Positions 28,307 to 38,800 of a stretch of 64,000 nucleotides of DNA are shown here, one piece after another (the stretch's first letter is position 1; each line of letters opens with the position of its first letter). Source of the stretch: Winogradskyella epiphytica. Its GTDB lineage: Bacteria; Bacteroidota; Bacteroidia; Flavobacteriales; Flavobacteriaceae. The notes below the pieces were generated by a model that saw only the letters and a list, made by a program, of their open reading frames with translations, was not told where the DNA came from and ran no database searches. The position numbers and the translations under genes are program-made. The stretch spans positions 111,480 to 175,479 of the forward strand of contig NZ_QJTD01000005.1 of NCBI RefSeq assembly GCF_003217215.1, read 5' to 3'.

Positions 28307-29203
28307 ATGGCGTTTATTGACTATTATAAAATACTTGGCGTTGATAAAAATGCTACCAAAAGTGACATCAAGAAAGCCTATCGAAAGATGGCAAGAAAAT
28401 ACCATCCCGATTTAAACCCAAATGATAAAGAAGCTGAACTGAAGTTTAAGCAGGCCAATGAAGCGAACGAAGTATTGAGTAATGATGAAAATCGTAAAAA
28501 ATACGATAAATACGGTGAAAATTGGCAACACGGTGAAGCCTATGAGCAAGCACAACAGCAGCAACGTCAGTCACAGCAACAGCGACAATATCAAGAAGGC
28601 CAACAGTTTGAAGGTTTTGGAGAAGGGGAATATTCAGATTTCTTTGAATCTATGTTCGGAGGCGGATTTAGACAGAGTCGTAGCAATGTAAAATTTAGAG
28701 GTCAAGATTTTAATGCAAACCTTGAACTGAATTTAAGAGATGTCTACACCACAGAAAAACGAGTCCTAACCGTAAATGGAAAAAATATTCGATTAACTAT
28801 TCCTGCAGGAGTTCAAGATGGCCAAGTTATAAAAATTAAAGGCAAAGGCGGTCCAGGAATTAATGGCGGACCTCATGGCGATTTATTAATCGAGTTTAAA
28901 ATTGTAAATACTACGGAATTTAAACGCGATGGCTCAAACCTGTATAAAACAGTTACGCTTAGTTTATATAAAGCTGTCTTAGGTGGTGATATTATGGTTG
29001 ATACCTTCGATGGTAAAGTAAAGCTAAAATTAAAACCACTAACTCAGAACGGAACTCAAGTTAAACTATCTGGTAAAGGATTCCCTAAATATAAAAAGGA
29101 TGGACAATTTGGCGATTTATACATTACTTATAATGTAGAATTACCAAAGAAACTATCCGATAAAGAAAAAGAACTTTTTGAAGAATTGGCAAAATTACAA
29201 TAG
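28307..29203 (+). CDS. cbpA: DnaJ-type co-chaperone CbpA
   Basis: 298 residues. J domain at about 1-70 with the HPD motif at 33-35 ([11 protein letters not shown]), followed by a Gln-rich linker ([18 protein letters not shown], about 83-100) and a GF-like segment. The C-terminal substrate-binding DnaJ_C domains span about 125-290 ([39 protein letters not shown]). There is no CxxCxGxG zinc-finger region, which separates it from DnaJ itself. It stimulates DnaK. The following gene, two bases after the stop codon, codes for a CbpM-like modulator, which is the standard cbpA-cbpM arrangement. Confidence 0.93.
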   Translation: MAFIDYYKILGVDKNATKSDIKKAYRKMARKYHPDLNPNDKEAELKFKQANEANEVLSNDENRKKYDKYGENWQHGEAYEQAQQQQRQSQQQRQYQEGQQFEGFGEGEYSDFFESMFGGGFRQSRSNVKFRGQDFNANLELNLRDVYTTEKRVLTVNGKNIRLTIPAGVQDGQVIKIKGKGGPGINGGPHGDLLIEFKIVNTTEFKRDGSNLYKTVTLSLYKAVLGGDIMVDTFDGKVKLKLKPLTQNGTQVKLSGKGFPKYKKDGQFGDLYITYNVELPKKLSDKEKELFEELAKLQ

Positions 29204-29205
29204 TT

Positions 29206-29502
29206 ATGCAAGACACACATCTAATACCACTACCGAGTTTATGCACGCATTACGAAATAGAAATGTCATTTTTTGATGGTCTAAACGATCATGGGCTCAT
29301 TGAAATTGTCTCGGTTGAAAAAACCTATTGTATCCATCAAGATAAGATTGCAGACCTAGAGAAAATGATCAGACTGCACCAAGACCTTCATTTAAACGTT
29401 GAAGGTATTGATGCCGTCTTTAATCTATTGGATAAAATTGATAATTTACAAACAGAACTGATGATCGCTCATAATAAACTAAAGCGATTTGAAGATTTCT
29501 AA
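29206..29502 (+). CDS. cbpM: CbpM-like chaperone modulator
   Basis: 98 residues, MerR-like helical protein. In E. coli CbpM binds the J domain of CbpA and inhibits it. The N-terminal half (LIPLPSLCTHYEIEMSFFDGLNDHGLIEIVSVEKTYCIHQDKIADLEKMIRLHQDLHLNVEGID) has the family order: a winged-helix part, then the conserved Leu-rich helix with HLNVEGIDAV. The C-terminal helix (IDNLQTELMIAHNKLKRF) is a coiled coil. It begins two bases after cbpA, so it is cotranscribed and probably translationally coupled. Confidence 0.88.
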   Translation: MQDTHLIPLPSLCTHYEIEMSFFDGLNDHGLIEIVSVEKTYCIHQDKIADLEKMIRLHQDLHLNVEGIDAVFNLLDKIDNLQTELMIAHNKLKRFEDF

Positions 29503-29508
29503 TTCAAA

Positions 29509-30195
29509 TTACGGTGTAGAGTTGGAAACTTGTAACACCTTTCCGTTATAATATTTGTTTCCTGTTAATGCGAAATCTTGAATGTAATCTGCCATTCCTT
29601 TAGCCGTCGTTGGTGGCTTATACCCTGGAAATGCTTCTTCTAACATTTCAGTCTGAACAGCACCTAATGCTAAGACATTAAATTGAGGTCCTGTTTCCTT
29701 GTATTCTTCTGCTAATAACTCCACAAGGGTAATAACAGCTCCTTTACTAGAACTATATGCAGATAGTCCCGGGAATTTTACACTACCTTGTATCCCCCCC
29801 ATCGAACTAATAGTCACTACATGACCATCATTCTTCATAAAAGGAAGAACCGTTTTAGTTAATTCGGCAACACCAAATACATTGGTTTGATAGACCTTTT
29901 GAAATTCCTGAAAAGTAGTTTCGGCAAAAGGCTTATTTACAATGGCGCCCGCATTATTAATTAAAATATCAACATGCTTCCATTCCGTTTTTATGAAGTC
30001 TTCAACTTTCACATAATCGTTCTCATTACATAAGTCGAAAGTAAAAGAAGATACATTATTTAAATTAAGCTGACTTACAGGATTTGAATTTCGAGACAAG
30101 GCTAAAACATTGTGACCTTGATTGGCTAGGAGTTGAACTAATTCAAATCCAATACCTCTACTCGTTCCTGTTATAATTATATTTTTACTCATCAT
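29509..30195 (-). CDS. Short-chain dehydrogenase/reductase
   Basis: 228 residues. Rossmann fold with the cofactor motif TGTSRGIGFEL (TGxxxGIG) near residue 9-16, NNAG in DILINNAGAIVNKP, the catalytic Ser in VVTISSMGGIQG and YSSSK with Tyr/Lys in LSAYSSSKGAVI. So all catalytic residues of a classical SDR are present. Substrate unknown. The start is either of two adjacent ATGs (30195 or 30192). It overlaps the stop end of the upstream peptidase gene by 11 bases, indicating one transcript with it. Confidence 0.9.
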   Translation of the reverse strand: MMSKNIIITGTSRGIGFELVQLLANQGHNVLALSRNSNPVSQLNLNNVSSFTFDLCNENDYVKVEDFIKTEWKHVDILINNAGAIVNKPFAETTFQEFQKVYQTNVFGVAELTKTVLPFMKNDGHVVTISSMGGIQGSVKFPGLSAYSSSKGAVITLVELLAEEYKETGPQFNVLALGAVQTEMLEEAFPGYKPPTTAKGMADYIQDFALTGNKYYNGKVLQVSNSTP

Positions 30196-31138
30196 TCATT
30201 ACAATTTCCTTAGTTTCTGTATTACTCATAGTTTCAATGGCAGGAATAATTTTGTTGATTAAATTCGCCATATGATTATAATCTAATTTATCAGCCTCAT
30301 CATCCACGTGATGGTAGTAATCATAATTAGACAAATCACATGAAGAAATAGTATGACTAGGCAACTTGAATTCTTTATAAAAAGCATAGTTATCCGACTG
30401 ACGGAATAGGTTATACTTTTTTGAAATTTCCGAAAATCCGACAACCTTTGTGCCTAAATATTCATTCATTTTCTCTGCCATATTCGACTTTTCATAACCC
30501 GTTAAAAAGGCCATATAATCTCGGTCTACAAATGGCACTCCAATCATTTCCATATTCACCATAGTGTACAAATCAATATTTTGAGATTTTAATTTTGAAG
30601 CAATATGCTTAGAGCCTAATAAACCTCTTTCCTCTGCTGAAAAGAATACAAATAGTAAGCTTCGTTTGTTATTCTTTTTAGCAGAAAAGTATTTCGCCAT
30701 AGCTAATACTGAACTCGTTCCTGCTGCATTATCATTAGCACCATTTGCAATAGAGTCGTTATCTACAATTTTTCTTGAAATCCCAATATGATCGTAATGC
30801 GCTCCAATGATCACATATTCGTTTTTGAGTTTTGGGTCATTCCCTTCAATAACACCAACCACATTAAAGGCATCGAGAGTATCTACTTTAAAATAATCTC
30901 TATAGGTTTCAAAATATGGTTTAACACTATATGACTTTAATTTATTTTCTAAATAAAAGGCAGCTTTCTCTATACCCTCCGTTCCTGTATCTCTTCCTTT
31001 AAGTTCATCTGAAGCGAGATAAGTCACCATTTCTTCGAGTTCTGCACTCGTAATCGTAATGGTTTCAGACTCGGGCTTTACAGTAGTTTTACAACTTAAA
31101 ACTAGAAGTAAGATTAAAAAAGGTATTAGTTTTCTCAT
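30185..31138 (-). CDS. M28 family zinc aminopeptidase, lipoprotein
   Basis: 317 residues. The N-terminus MRKLIPFLILLLVLSCKTT is a lipoprotein signal with lipobox LVLSC. The co-catalytic metal residues of M28 peptidases are visible: GAHYDHIG (His, Asp), GANDNAAGTS (Asp), FFSAEERGLLGSK (Glu-Glu) and VNMEMIG; the last ligand is in the C-terminal YDYYHHVDDEADKL. The protein probably acts in the periplasm or on the cell surface in peptide use. The SDR gene overlaps its 3' end by 11 bases. The E2 terminator lies just upstream on the same strand, so it is probably transcribed separately from the pyruvate dehydrogenase genes. Confidence 0.9.
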   Translation of the reverse strand: MRKLIPFLILLLVLSCKTTVKPESETITITSAELEEMVTYLASDELKGRDTGTEGIEKAAFYLENKLKSYSVKPYFETYRDYFKVDTLDAFNVVGVIEGNDPKLKNEYVIIGAHYDHIGISRKIVDNDSIANGANDNAAGTSSVLAMAKYFSAKKNNKRSLLFVFFSAEERGLLGSKHIASKLKSQNIDLYTMVNMEMIGVPFVDRDYMAFLTGYEKSNMAEKMNEYLGTKVVGFSEISKKYNLFRQSDNYAFYKEFKLPSHTISSCDLSNYDYYHHVDDEADKLDYNHMANLINKIIPAIETMSNTETKEIVMNDE

Positions 31139-31163
31139 GATATTTTTTATTTGTGTCTAAATA

Positions 31164-31201
31164 TAAAAAAATCCTGATTTGAAACTTGTCAAATCAGGAT
31201 T
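31164..31201 (-). terminator. Terminator of the pyruvate dehydrogenase E2 gene
   Basis: Perfect 13-bp stem AATCCTGATTTGA (31170-31182) / TCAAATCAGGATT (31189-31201) with a six-base loop. On the minus strand, the stem is followed by TTTTTTATATTT, as expected for the E2 gene ending at 31226. Confidence 0.85.
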
Positions 31202-31225
31202 ATATTATGGTCGTCTATCTAGGTA

Positions 31226-32848
31226 TTACACCAACATAGTTACTGGGTTTTCTATATAACCTTTTAAAGTTTGAAGGAATTGAGCTCCAGTTGCACCATC
31301 TACAGTTCTATGATCACAAGCTAGACACAACTTCATTGTATTACCAACTACAATCTGTCCGTTTTTAACAACCGGTTTTTCAACAATATTTCCTACAGAT
31401 AGGATAGCTGAATTTGGTTGATTAATAATTGATGTAAAACTATCAATGCCGAACATTCCTAAATTAGAAACCGTAAATGTACTGCCTTCCATTTCTTCTA
31501 GAGACAGTTTTTTGTTTCTTGCTTTTCCTGCAAATTCTCTCACAGCAGCACCAATTTGTGGTAAACTTTGCTCATTGGCAAATTTTACAACTGGCACCAT
31601 TAAACCATCTGATACAGCAACTGCAACACCAATATGAACATGGTTGTTCAATCTCATTCTATCATCAAACCACTGTGAATTTACTTGAGGATGCTGTTTT
31701 AAAGCTAATGCACAAGCTTTCACAATCATATCGTTGTATGAGATTTTCGTATCTGGAATAGAGTTGTATTGTTGTCTAAATGCAATTGCATTTTCCATAT
31801 CAAACTCCACATTTAAATAATAATGTGGTGCCGTAAATTTAGATTTTGCTAAGTTCTTTGCAATAGCTTTACGCATGTTAGAATTTGGAATCTCATCAAA
31901 GTCTTCTTGCCCTGTTGGTACAAATTTACCAACTGAAGCCGATTGAGCGACAGGTGTAAAGTTTTCAATATCGCGTTTAACGATTCTTCCATTTTCACCA
32001 GAACCTTTAACTTGAGATAAGTTGATTCCCTTTTCTTCAGCCATTTTCTTAGCTAATGGAGAAACAAAGATTCTTCCAGAGTCTGAAGTTGAAGTTGAAC
32101 TTGTCGTTTTTGGTGCTTCTGTCTTAACCTCTTCATTTTTAGTTTCAGCTTTTGGAGTTTCTATCTTAGCTTCAGGTTGTGACTCTTTTTTAGCATCACC
32201 TTCTGCACTATAGTTTTTAGCAATTCCAGAGACATCTGTTCCTGCTGGACCAATAATAGCTAATAACGAATCCACTTTCGCAGATTCCCCTTCTCCTAAA
32301 CCAATATGTAATAAGGTCCCTGATTGGAATGATTCAAATTCCATAGTCGCCTTATCCGTTTCAATTTCGGCTAAAATATCACCTTCTTCAACCTCATCTC
32401 CAACTTTCTTTAACCAAGTCGCTACTGTTCCTTCTTCCATGGTATCACTTAGTCGTGGCATGGTTACAACAGTAACACCTTCTGGTATTTCTTGATCTTC
32501 TGAAGAGCCTGAAGATGCTTCACTTTCGCTTTCATCTTTAGCTTCTTCAGCTTCTTTTTTATCTTCGTCGTCAGAATTAGAACCAGAAATTAAATCTGAA
32601 ATATCTTCGCCTTCTTCACCAATAATAGCGAGAAGTTGATCAACTTTAGTGGTTTCACCTTCTTGAACACCTATATGAAGTAATGTTCCTTCATGAAACG
32701 ATTCAAACTCCATTGTGGCTTTATCTGTTTCAATTTCGGCTAAAATGTCACCTTCTTCAATTTTGTCGCCAACTTTCTTTAACCAAGTGGCAACAGTTCC
32801 TTCTTCCATTGTATCGCTCAAACGCGGCATATTAATTACTTCTGCCAT
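31226..32848 (-). CDS. pdhC: Pyruvate dehydrogenase complex E2, dihydrolipoamide acetyltransferase
   Basis: 540 residues. Two nearly identical lipoyl domains stand at about 1-80 and 128-208, each with the lipoylated Lys in EIETDKATMEFES. They are joined by acidic Ala/Glu/Ser-rich linkers. A peripheral subunit-binding domain follows at about 262-300 (RIFVSPLAKKMAEEKGINLSQVKGSGENGRIVKRDI). The catalytic domain fills about 315-540 and ends with the active-site CDHRTVDGATGAQFLQTL. E2 forms the core and transfers the acetyl group to CoA. It is three bases downstream of E1alpha. A mixed acyl specificity (branched-chain 2-oxo acids) cannot be excluded by sequence alone but the pairing supports pyruvate. 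Confidence 0.95.
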   Translation of the reverse strand: MAEVINMPRLSDTMEEGTVATWLKKVGDKIEEGDILAEIETDKATMEFESFHEGTLLHIGVQEGETTKVDQLLAIIGEEGEDISDLISGSNSDDEDKKEAEEAKDESESEASSGSSEDQEIPEGVTVVTMPRLSDTMEEGTVATWLKKVGDEVEEGDILAEIETDKATMEFESFQSGTLLHIGLGEGESAKVDSLLAIIGPAGTDVSGIAKNYSAEGDAKKESQPEAKIETPKAETKNEEVKTEAPKTTSSTSTSDSGRIFVSPLAKKMAEEKGINLSQVKGSGENGRIVKRDIENFTPVAQSASVGKFVPTGQEDFDEIPNSNMRKAIAKNLAKSKFTAPHYYLNVEFDMENAIAFRQQYNSIPDTKISYNDMIVKACALALKQHPQVNSQWFDDRMRLNNHVHIGVAVAVSDGLMVPVVKFANEQSLPQIGAAVREFAGKARNKKLSLEEMEGSTFTVSNLGMFGIDSFTSIINQPNSAILSVGNIVEKPVVKNGQIVVGNTMKLCLACDHRTVDGATGAQFLQTLKGYIENPVTMLV

Positions 32849-32851
32849 AGC

Positions 32852-33853
32852 TTACTTAATTTTGTGGTCTATAAATGGGTAATCTTCTTGCTCGTAAACA
32901 GCATCGTACATCACATTCTTGTCTGGATATGGAGATTCGTCTGCGAATTTCTCACATTCGTTAACAAGTGCTTTCACTCGTTTATCAATAACTTTTAAAT
33001 CGGCTTCAGAGGCATATTCGTTTTCAAGAATAATATCCTTTACCTGTGTGATAGGGTCTATTTTCTTATACTCTGCAACCTCATCTTTGGTTCTATAATG
33101 TTGTGCATCGGACATAGAGTGACCTCTGTAACGATAAGTCTTCACTTCTAAGAAAGAAGGTCCTCCTCCGTTTCTAGCACGTTGAATAGCTTCATCAAAA
33201 GCCTCAGCAACTTTAATTGGATTCATACCATCTACCGGTCCTGAAGGCATATCATAACCAAGACCTAATTTCCAAATTTCTGTATGATTTGCAGTACGTT
33301 CTACTGAAGTTCCCATAGCATAACCATTGTTCTCACAAACGAATACTACAGGTAAATTCCAAAGCATTGCTAAGTTAAAAGTTTCGTGTAACGAACCTTG
33401 TCTTGCCGCACCATCACCGAAACAACAAATAGTTACAGCGTCACTTCCGTGATATTTATCACCAAAAGCAATACCTGCTCCTAAAGGAATTTGTCCACCT
33501 ACAATACCGTGGCCTCCATAAAAACGGAATTCTTTTGAGAAAATATGCATAGATCCACCTAGTCCTTGAGAAGTTCCTGTGGCTTTACCATACAATTCTG
33601 CCATGACACGTCTAGGATCTTCTCCCATACCTATAGGCTGAACGTGATTACGATAAGCCGTAATCATTTTGTCCTTTGTCAAATCCATGGCGTGTAAAGC
33701 TCCTGCTAAAACAGCTTCTTGGCCATTATACAAATGAAGGAATCCTCTAACTTTTTGTTGAATGTAAACGGCAGCAAGTTTATCTTCAAACTTTCGCCAG
33801 AACAACATGTCCTCATACCACTTAAGGTATACCTCTTTCGTTATTTTCTGCAT
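32852..33853 (-). CDS. pdhA: Pyruvate dehydrogenase E1 component, alpha subunit
   Basis: 333 residues, usual size for E1alpha. The thiamine diphosphate motif is present as CCFGDGAARQGSLHETFNLAMLWNLPVVFVCENN (about 150-182; GDG...N). GGSMHIFSKEFRFYGGHGIVGGQIPLGAG and the phosphorylation-loop-like RYRGHSMSDAQHYRTKDE are typical. The E1beta gene is not next to it; in many flavobacteria it is encoded elsewhere. E2 follows after three bases. A TAnnTTTG promoter element lies 29 bases before the start. Confidence 0.95.
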   Translation of the reverse strand: MQKITKEVYLKWYEDMLFWRKFEDKLAAVYIQQKVRGFLHLYNGQEAVLAGALHAMDLTKDKMITAYRNHVQPIGMGEDPRRVMAELYGKATGTSQGLGGSMHIFSKEFRFYGGHGIVGGQIPLGAGIAFGDKYHGSDAVTICCFGDGAARQGSLHETFNLAMLWNLPVVFVCENNGYAMGTSVERTANHTEIWKLGLGYDMPSGPVDGMNPIKVAEAFDEAIQRARNGGGPSFLEVKTYRYRGHSMSDAQHYRTKDEVAEYKKIDPITQVKDIILENEYASEADLKVIDKRVKALVNECEKFADESPYPDKNVMYDAVYEQEDYPFIDHKIK

Positions 33854-33882
33854 TTCTTGATGAGTTCGTTAAATTCGAAGAA

Positions 33883-33890
33883 CAAAAATA
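33883..33890 (-). promoter_or_regulatory. -7 promoter element of pdhA-pdhC
   Basis: Minus strand reads TATTTTTG (TAnnTTTG), 29 bases before the pdhA ATG. No convincing -33 TTG. Confidence 0.5.
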
Positions 33891-33965
33891 ACACTTTAGA
33901 AAATACTAAAGAAACAGTATATCGTAAAAAAATAAAGGATTAATGAATAATACGCAAGGAAAGAC

Positions 33966-34448
33966 CTATAATGATGAACTTTCAAAAAGTAAAGGCAATA
34001 AGTTGGCCAAGGACTTAGATTTTATCACTTTTCCTTGGGCTCCCATAAAGTAAAGTTCTATAGGCAACTCTTGTTTTACTTCGTATTCAGCTATCGATTG
34101 TCGGCATGCGCCACAAGGCGGAATTGGCTGATTAGTCACTTGATTTCGTGAAGAGGCAGAAATAGCCATTTTCAACATTTTTGCTTTTGGGTATTTGGCA
34201 CCAGCATAATAAATAGCCGTACGTTCTGCACATAGACCTGAAGGAAAAGATGCATTCTCTTGATTACTGCCTATAATCACTTCACCATTATCTAATAGAA
34301 TAGCCGCACCAACATTAAATTTGGAATAAGGGGCATAAGCATTGTCTCGTGCATCAATGGCATCTCTCATCAGTTTTTGAATATCTTCAGGAAGCTCTGC
34401 AATATCTGTATAGACTTCTAAAGTGGTTTCAATTTTCAGCTCCTTCAT
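33966..34448 (-). CDS. cdd: Cytidine deaminase
   Basis: 160 residues from the ATG at 34448 (MKELKIETTLEV); a longer frame adds eight residues (MSLINSKL) and runs into the porV terminator, so it is rejected. The zinc/catalytic motifs are CAERTA (in SFPSGLCAERTAIYYAG) and PPCGACRQSIAEY, with the substrate-binding NVGAAILLDNGEV...GSNQENASFPSG. It deaminates cytidine and deoxycytidine to uridine in pyrimidine salvage. The gene lies between porV and pdhA on the same strand with a terminator upstream. Confidence 0.94.
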   Translation of the reverse strand: MKELKIETTLEVYTDIAELPEDIQKLMRDAIDARDNAYAPYSKFNVGAAILLDNGEVIIGSNQENASFPSGLCAERTAIYYAGAKYPKAKMLKMAISASSRNQVTNQPIPPCGACRQSIAEYEVKQELPIELYFMGAQGKVIKSKSLANLLPLLFESSSL

Positions 34449-34463
34449 AAGTTTACTGTTTAT

Positions 34464-34503
34464 TAGAGACAAAAAAACTATTGCTTTTTAACAATAGTTT
34501 TTT
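34464..34503 (-). terminator. Terminator of porV
   Basis: Stem AAAAAACTATTG / CAATAGTTTTTT (about 34472-34483 and 34492-34503) with an eight-base A/T loop; minus strand continues TTTTTTTGTC. It lies 25 bases after the porV stop. Confidence 0.75.
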
Positions 34504-34527
34504 CATAATTTTATTAGTTATATATTT

Positions 34528-35787
34528 TTAATACTCTGTGTATTCACCATCACCGAAATTGAAGGTCAATGAGAATCTCAAGGTGTTCTCTAGTGGACTT
34601 TGAATTTTTGATGCTGAGAATAAATATGATAAATCTACGTTAATGGTCGTGTATTTAAACCCCGCTCCTAAAGCAAAGAATTTACGAGCTCCTTTATCAT
34701 CGGACTCATTAAAATATCCTGCTCTGAATGCAAAGTTATCTTGATACGTATATTCTGCTCCTAAAGCCCAAGTGAACTCCTTTAACTCTTCTTTAAAACC
34801 TCCTGGTGCATCACCGAAAGATTGAAAAACACCACTTAAGAAACTAACGTCTGTGTCTTGACCAGAAACAATAATATCACGATTTACAGGATTGTTCGGG
34901 TAACCAATTAAGTCATCTTCTTCTTCATCATATTGACCGTTATTATTATTGTCTACAAACTCATATTCATCTCCTAAAATTGGAGGCGTTGGCACCAAAT
35001 ACTTAGTCACCTCTGCAGATACAGCCAACTTGCTATACTCGTCGAAAATAAAATCGAATCCACCACCCAATCTTAAATTTGTTGGTTGAAACACTTCTCT
35101 ACCACCATCATCATATTTAAATCTTGGTCCTAAATTTTGAATCGCGAAACCTGCTCTCCATCGCCCATTAAAGTCGTTATATGCTTCTTCTTCACTTTGG
35201 TAATAACCTGTGATATCTGCACCAAATGTACTTCCTGGACTTGCATTAGGATCTACCGTATCAATTCTTAAAGCCGATCTCATATATCGCATAGCAACAG
35301 CCATTGCAAATTGATCACTTAATCTTAAAGAATAAGCTGCATCTATGGCATATTCGTTTGGTTTTACAGCCACTCCAGGATCATTAGCGTCTTGTGTTAA
35401 AACAATTTCTCCTAAAGAAAAATACTTTAAACCTACTGAGAATGCACTGTATTCATTAATTCTATTGAAATAAGTCACATAGCTCAAAGAAATATCATTA
35501 ACCAAACGTGTTAAGTACGGTGTATAACTTAAACTAACACCTTGTTTAGCCTCAGAGAATGCATATTTAGCCGGATTGTATTGTTGAGAAAATCCATCTA
35601 CTGACGTTGCTACTCCCATATCTCCTAAAGATGCTGATCTCGCATCTGGTGCAATAAGCATAAATGGCAATCCTGTAGTAATTACACGACTGTCATTATT
35701 TTTAGGAATTAATACGGTGTTGGGGTTTTGTCCAAAAGCAAATCCCAATGTGGTTAAGGCGATAAGTGTTATTATCTGTTTTTTCAT
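34528..35787 (-). CDS. porV: Type IX secretion system outer-membrane protein PorV
   Basis: 419 residues from the ATG at 35787 (MKKQIITLIALTTLGFAFGQ, a signal peptide cut after FGQ); the frame starting at 35805 adds MLQNFN before it. The sequence is a FadL-like outer-membrane beta barrel: many Tyr/Phe-ending short strands, SDVGVATS-like start (RSASLGDMGVATSVDGFSQQYNPAKYAFS) and a C-terminal Phe-rich strand (NTLRFSLTFNFGDGEYTEY). PorV escorts cargo from the translocon to the PorU sortase. It lies 63 bases after porU, giving the known porU-porV arrangement of flavobacteria with gldJ divergent. Confidence 0.93.
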   Translation of the reverse strand: MKKQIITLIALTTLGFAFGQNPNTVLIPKNNDSRVITTGLPFMLIAPDARSASLGDMGVATSVDGFSQQYNPAKYAFSEAKQGVSLSYTPYLTRLVNDISLSYVTYFNRINEYSAFSVGLKYFSLGEIVLTQDANDPGVAVKPNEYAIDAAYSLRLSDQFAMAVAMRYMRSALRIDTVDPNASPGSTFGADITGYYQSEEEAYNDFNGRWRAGFAIQNLGPRFKYDDGGREVFQPTNLRLGGGFDFIFDEYSKLAVSAEVTKYLVPTPPILGDEYEFVDNNNNGQYDEEEDDLIGYPNNPVNRDIIVSGQDTDVSFLSGVFQSFGDAPGGFKEELKEFTWALGAEYTYQDNFAFRAGYFNESDDKGARKFFALGAGFKYTTINVDLSYLFSASKIQSPLENTLRFSLTFNFGDGEYTEY

Positions 35788-35850
35788 GTTAAAATTTTGA
35801 AGCATAAGTGCTCATGTTAGCACAAAATAGTTAGCAAATATAAATTATTA

Positions 35851-38800
35851 TTATAGTATGACAAGTTTTTGAATTTTTTCAACTTGTTTATTTAAACGTT
35901 GAGATTTCACTTTTAGTTTATATACATACACACCTTTTCCAATTTTTTCTCCAAAATCGTCCCTTCCGTCCCAAATAATATCCTTAGAAAGCGAGCTTGG
36001 CGCTTTTGTTCCGCCTGATGTTTGACCATTTAAAGTTCTTACTAATTTTCCTGAAACCGTAAAGATTTGAACTGAAATATCTAGAGGCTCTGCGGTATTA
36101 TGATTAAACCAGAACTCCGTATAACTAACAAATGGGTTAGGATAGTTTAACACATTATTAATTACCAATTCTTCATCTTTATCATAAACTACAAATTGAA
36201 TTTCGGCAGTAGACGAATTGTTATAAACATCCCAGGCTTTTAAGGTCAAAGTGTGTAAACCTGGTTCTAAATCTCTAAACGGATAAGAAACTACACCATT
36301 AGTATAATCATCGACATTGGCTTGGTAATAATCATTTAGAATAATTGGATTGGTTTCATCTCCATCAATAATTGCCGTAATATCATGACCTATACCACTT
36401 GCTGTGTTTATTCCGTTGTCATCCTGAAGCTTCGCTAACAAAGTTGGTGATTCATTAGTAATACCTCCGGAAACAAAATTTTCATCATTCATATATAATT
36501 GTATTACTGGTCCGATATTATCTTCTGGGGCATTTTCATTAATTCCACCAATCTTAACATCAAAATTACTTCCTGCCTGATCGGATAAAGGATTGTCCGT
36601 TTGTGCATAAAAACTAATTTTCCCATGTCCAACCGGTATGCCAATATCTCTTGGCACAATAAAATCAAATTCAAACTGACCATTAACAATACTTGCCTGC
36701 CCTTTAAACACCACTTCTCCTAAAGTATTATAGTCCATTATAATTAAACCATCGGAGTCGGTTACACCGTCGTTGCCTAAGGTTTGTCGAGCTATAGGTT
36801 TGTCGAATACAGTCGCTGTTAGAGTTCCATTATAGGTAGATAATAAATTTCCATTTGTATCTACAACCTCTCCAGCTAATGTTGTATGACTAAGAGCTTT
36901 TAGAGTATCTATGGTTTGAGTAATAGGCACATTATTAACTTTGGTAAGTCTAATATCTGGTTTTGCAATGGCTAATTTCATAGCAGGATCTCCAATTAAA
37001 AATACTAACCGTTTTTGTCCTGCCCCACTCACATTACTACCCGTTTTTGTTAAACGCAACGCTTCTCCTATAGATGGGTAATCGTTAGATCCGAAAGCCA
37101 ATAAATAATCATCTAATGCTTCATTAAACGCTACTCCTATATTTACATAAATTTGACGAGTAGTAGTTATTAAGCCAATAGCACCTCCTTTTTTATTCCA
37201 AAAGACAAATTCCCCTGCTGTATCTCTATGCGGATCATCAAACTTAGTATACTCACAAGTTACTGTGACAAATAAATTATATTTACAGATGTTATTCACC
37301 TCTTGAGAATCTATTTTATCAAAGATTCGCTCTTTCGCTAATCCATCCTCTCCACCATGACCAAAGTAATTTACAACTAAGGCACCAACTTCAATAGCAT
37401 CTTTAACGGCTTTGTTCACCTTTGGATATCTATCTCCCGCAGCTGAAGATTCTTGTTGAAAAGCATCTGAATGAATTTTTATCATATTCAAAAACGGCTT
37501 CTCAGTTTCGATACTCGTCGCAATTCCGTCAGTGGTTTCTTGAATTATCTTTTCCCATGCCACATCAACATCATCAGAAATCATAATGACATTATTTCTC
37601 CAACTACCATAAGATTCTGGTTGATAGTAAGTATGTATTTTGTCAACCATGTCTCTAGCCCTGCTTAAATCTTCTGCTACAATTCGTCCAACTGCGATAT
37701 CCATTCGATCTGCATTAGACATGCCTCCTTCGTTTTCATCCATCATAGCGTAAAAGTCATCTGAAACGAAAGAATTAGTTAATCCAAAGCTATTCTTTGA
37801 ATACCAAGACGGAACTAAATTTGTATTATTTCGTATTCTATCCTTATAATCATAAGAACCTTCACCAAACAGACAGAGATACTTTAATCGTTTACTCGGC
37901 GTACTTGCGTTATCATAGACATATTTTACAAAATTTCTAAGTGCAGCTATATCTTGACTTCCGGTACTGAATTCATTATATATAGTTTGCAAGTCAACCA
38001 CTTTCACTCTTAAGTCATACTGATCTCGGTTAATTTGAGCTAGTCGTTCTGCTTGGGATAAAAGCAGTCTTGGAGATAAAATGATATAATCAATATCTTC
38101 AAATTCACCTTGTGCATTGTTGAATATAGTTCCTTTTAAATTCTGATTAGCAACCACTGACCGAGGATCCTTTTTGGGCTGAAGAACATTTCCGTTGGAA
38201 AAAGCCACATAAATTCGTTCCTCTCCAGATGGTGCTTTAAACGAAAATTCACTCGAATTACCGATATTCCTTTTATTAGCGACGTTAAAACGATCTGTGA
38301 TATCCCATATTTCAGCGACGGCCGAAGCACTAGTTAAATTATACTGAACAATCCCTGGTGTTAATGCGACATCCTTGTGTTTAAACACCAATTGACTACC
38401 TTCATAAATCAAACCTCTCGTCGCTTCAATATTTATATAATCTAAATACCCATTTGCTGAAGGGTTACCACTATTATTATAATTCAAGGTTATTGAAATA
38501 GCATCGCCACTTACATTAAGAGCATTCGTATAAGAAGATGCAGAGCCAAGAACAGACCCAGGATTTATAGCACTAAGTCCTAAAGTTGAAACTTGAGCCC
38601 CATTAACAGACAATTGCATACTTGTAACTACTTCAGAAACTGCACCAACTGCGACATTAAGTTTTACGGGTTCTGTAGTCACTAAGTTTGGAAAATCAAA
38701 CTCGTAAGTTTTCTCTGTTTCAATATTAAATCGATCTCCAAACCAACGTCGACCTAATTTAGCAAGGTTATACTCATCGACTTCGTAAAACTGATAATCT

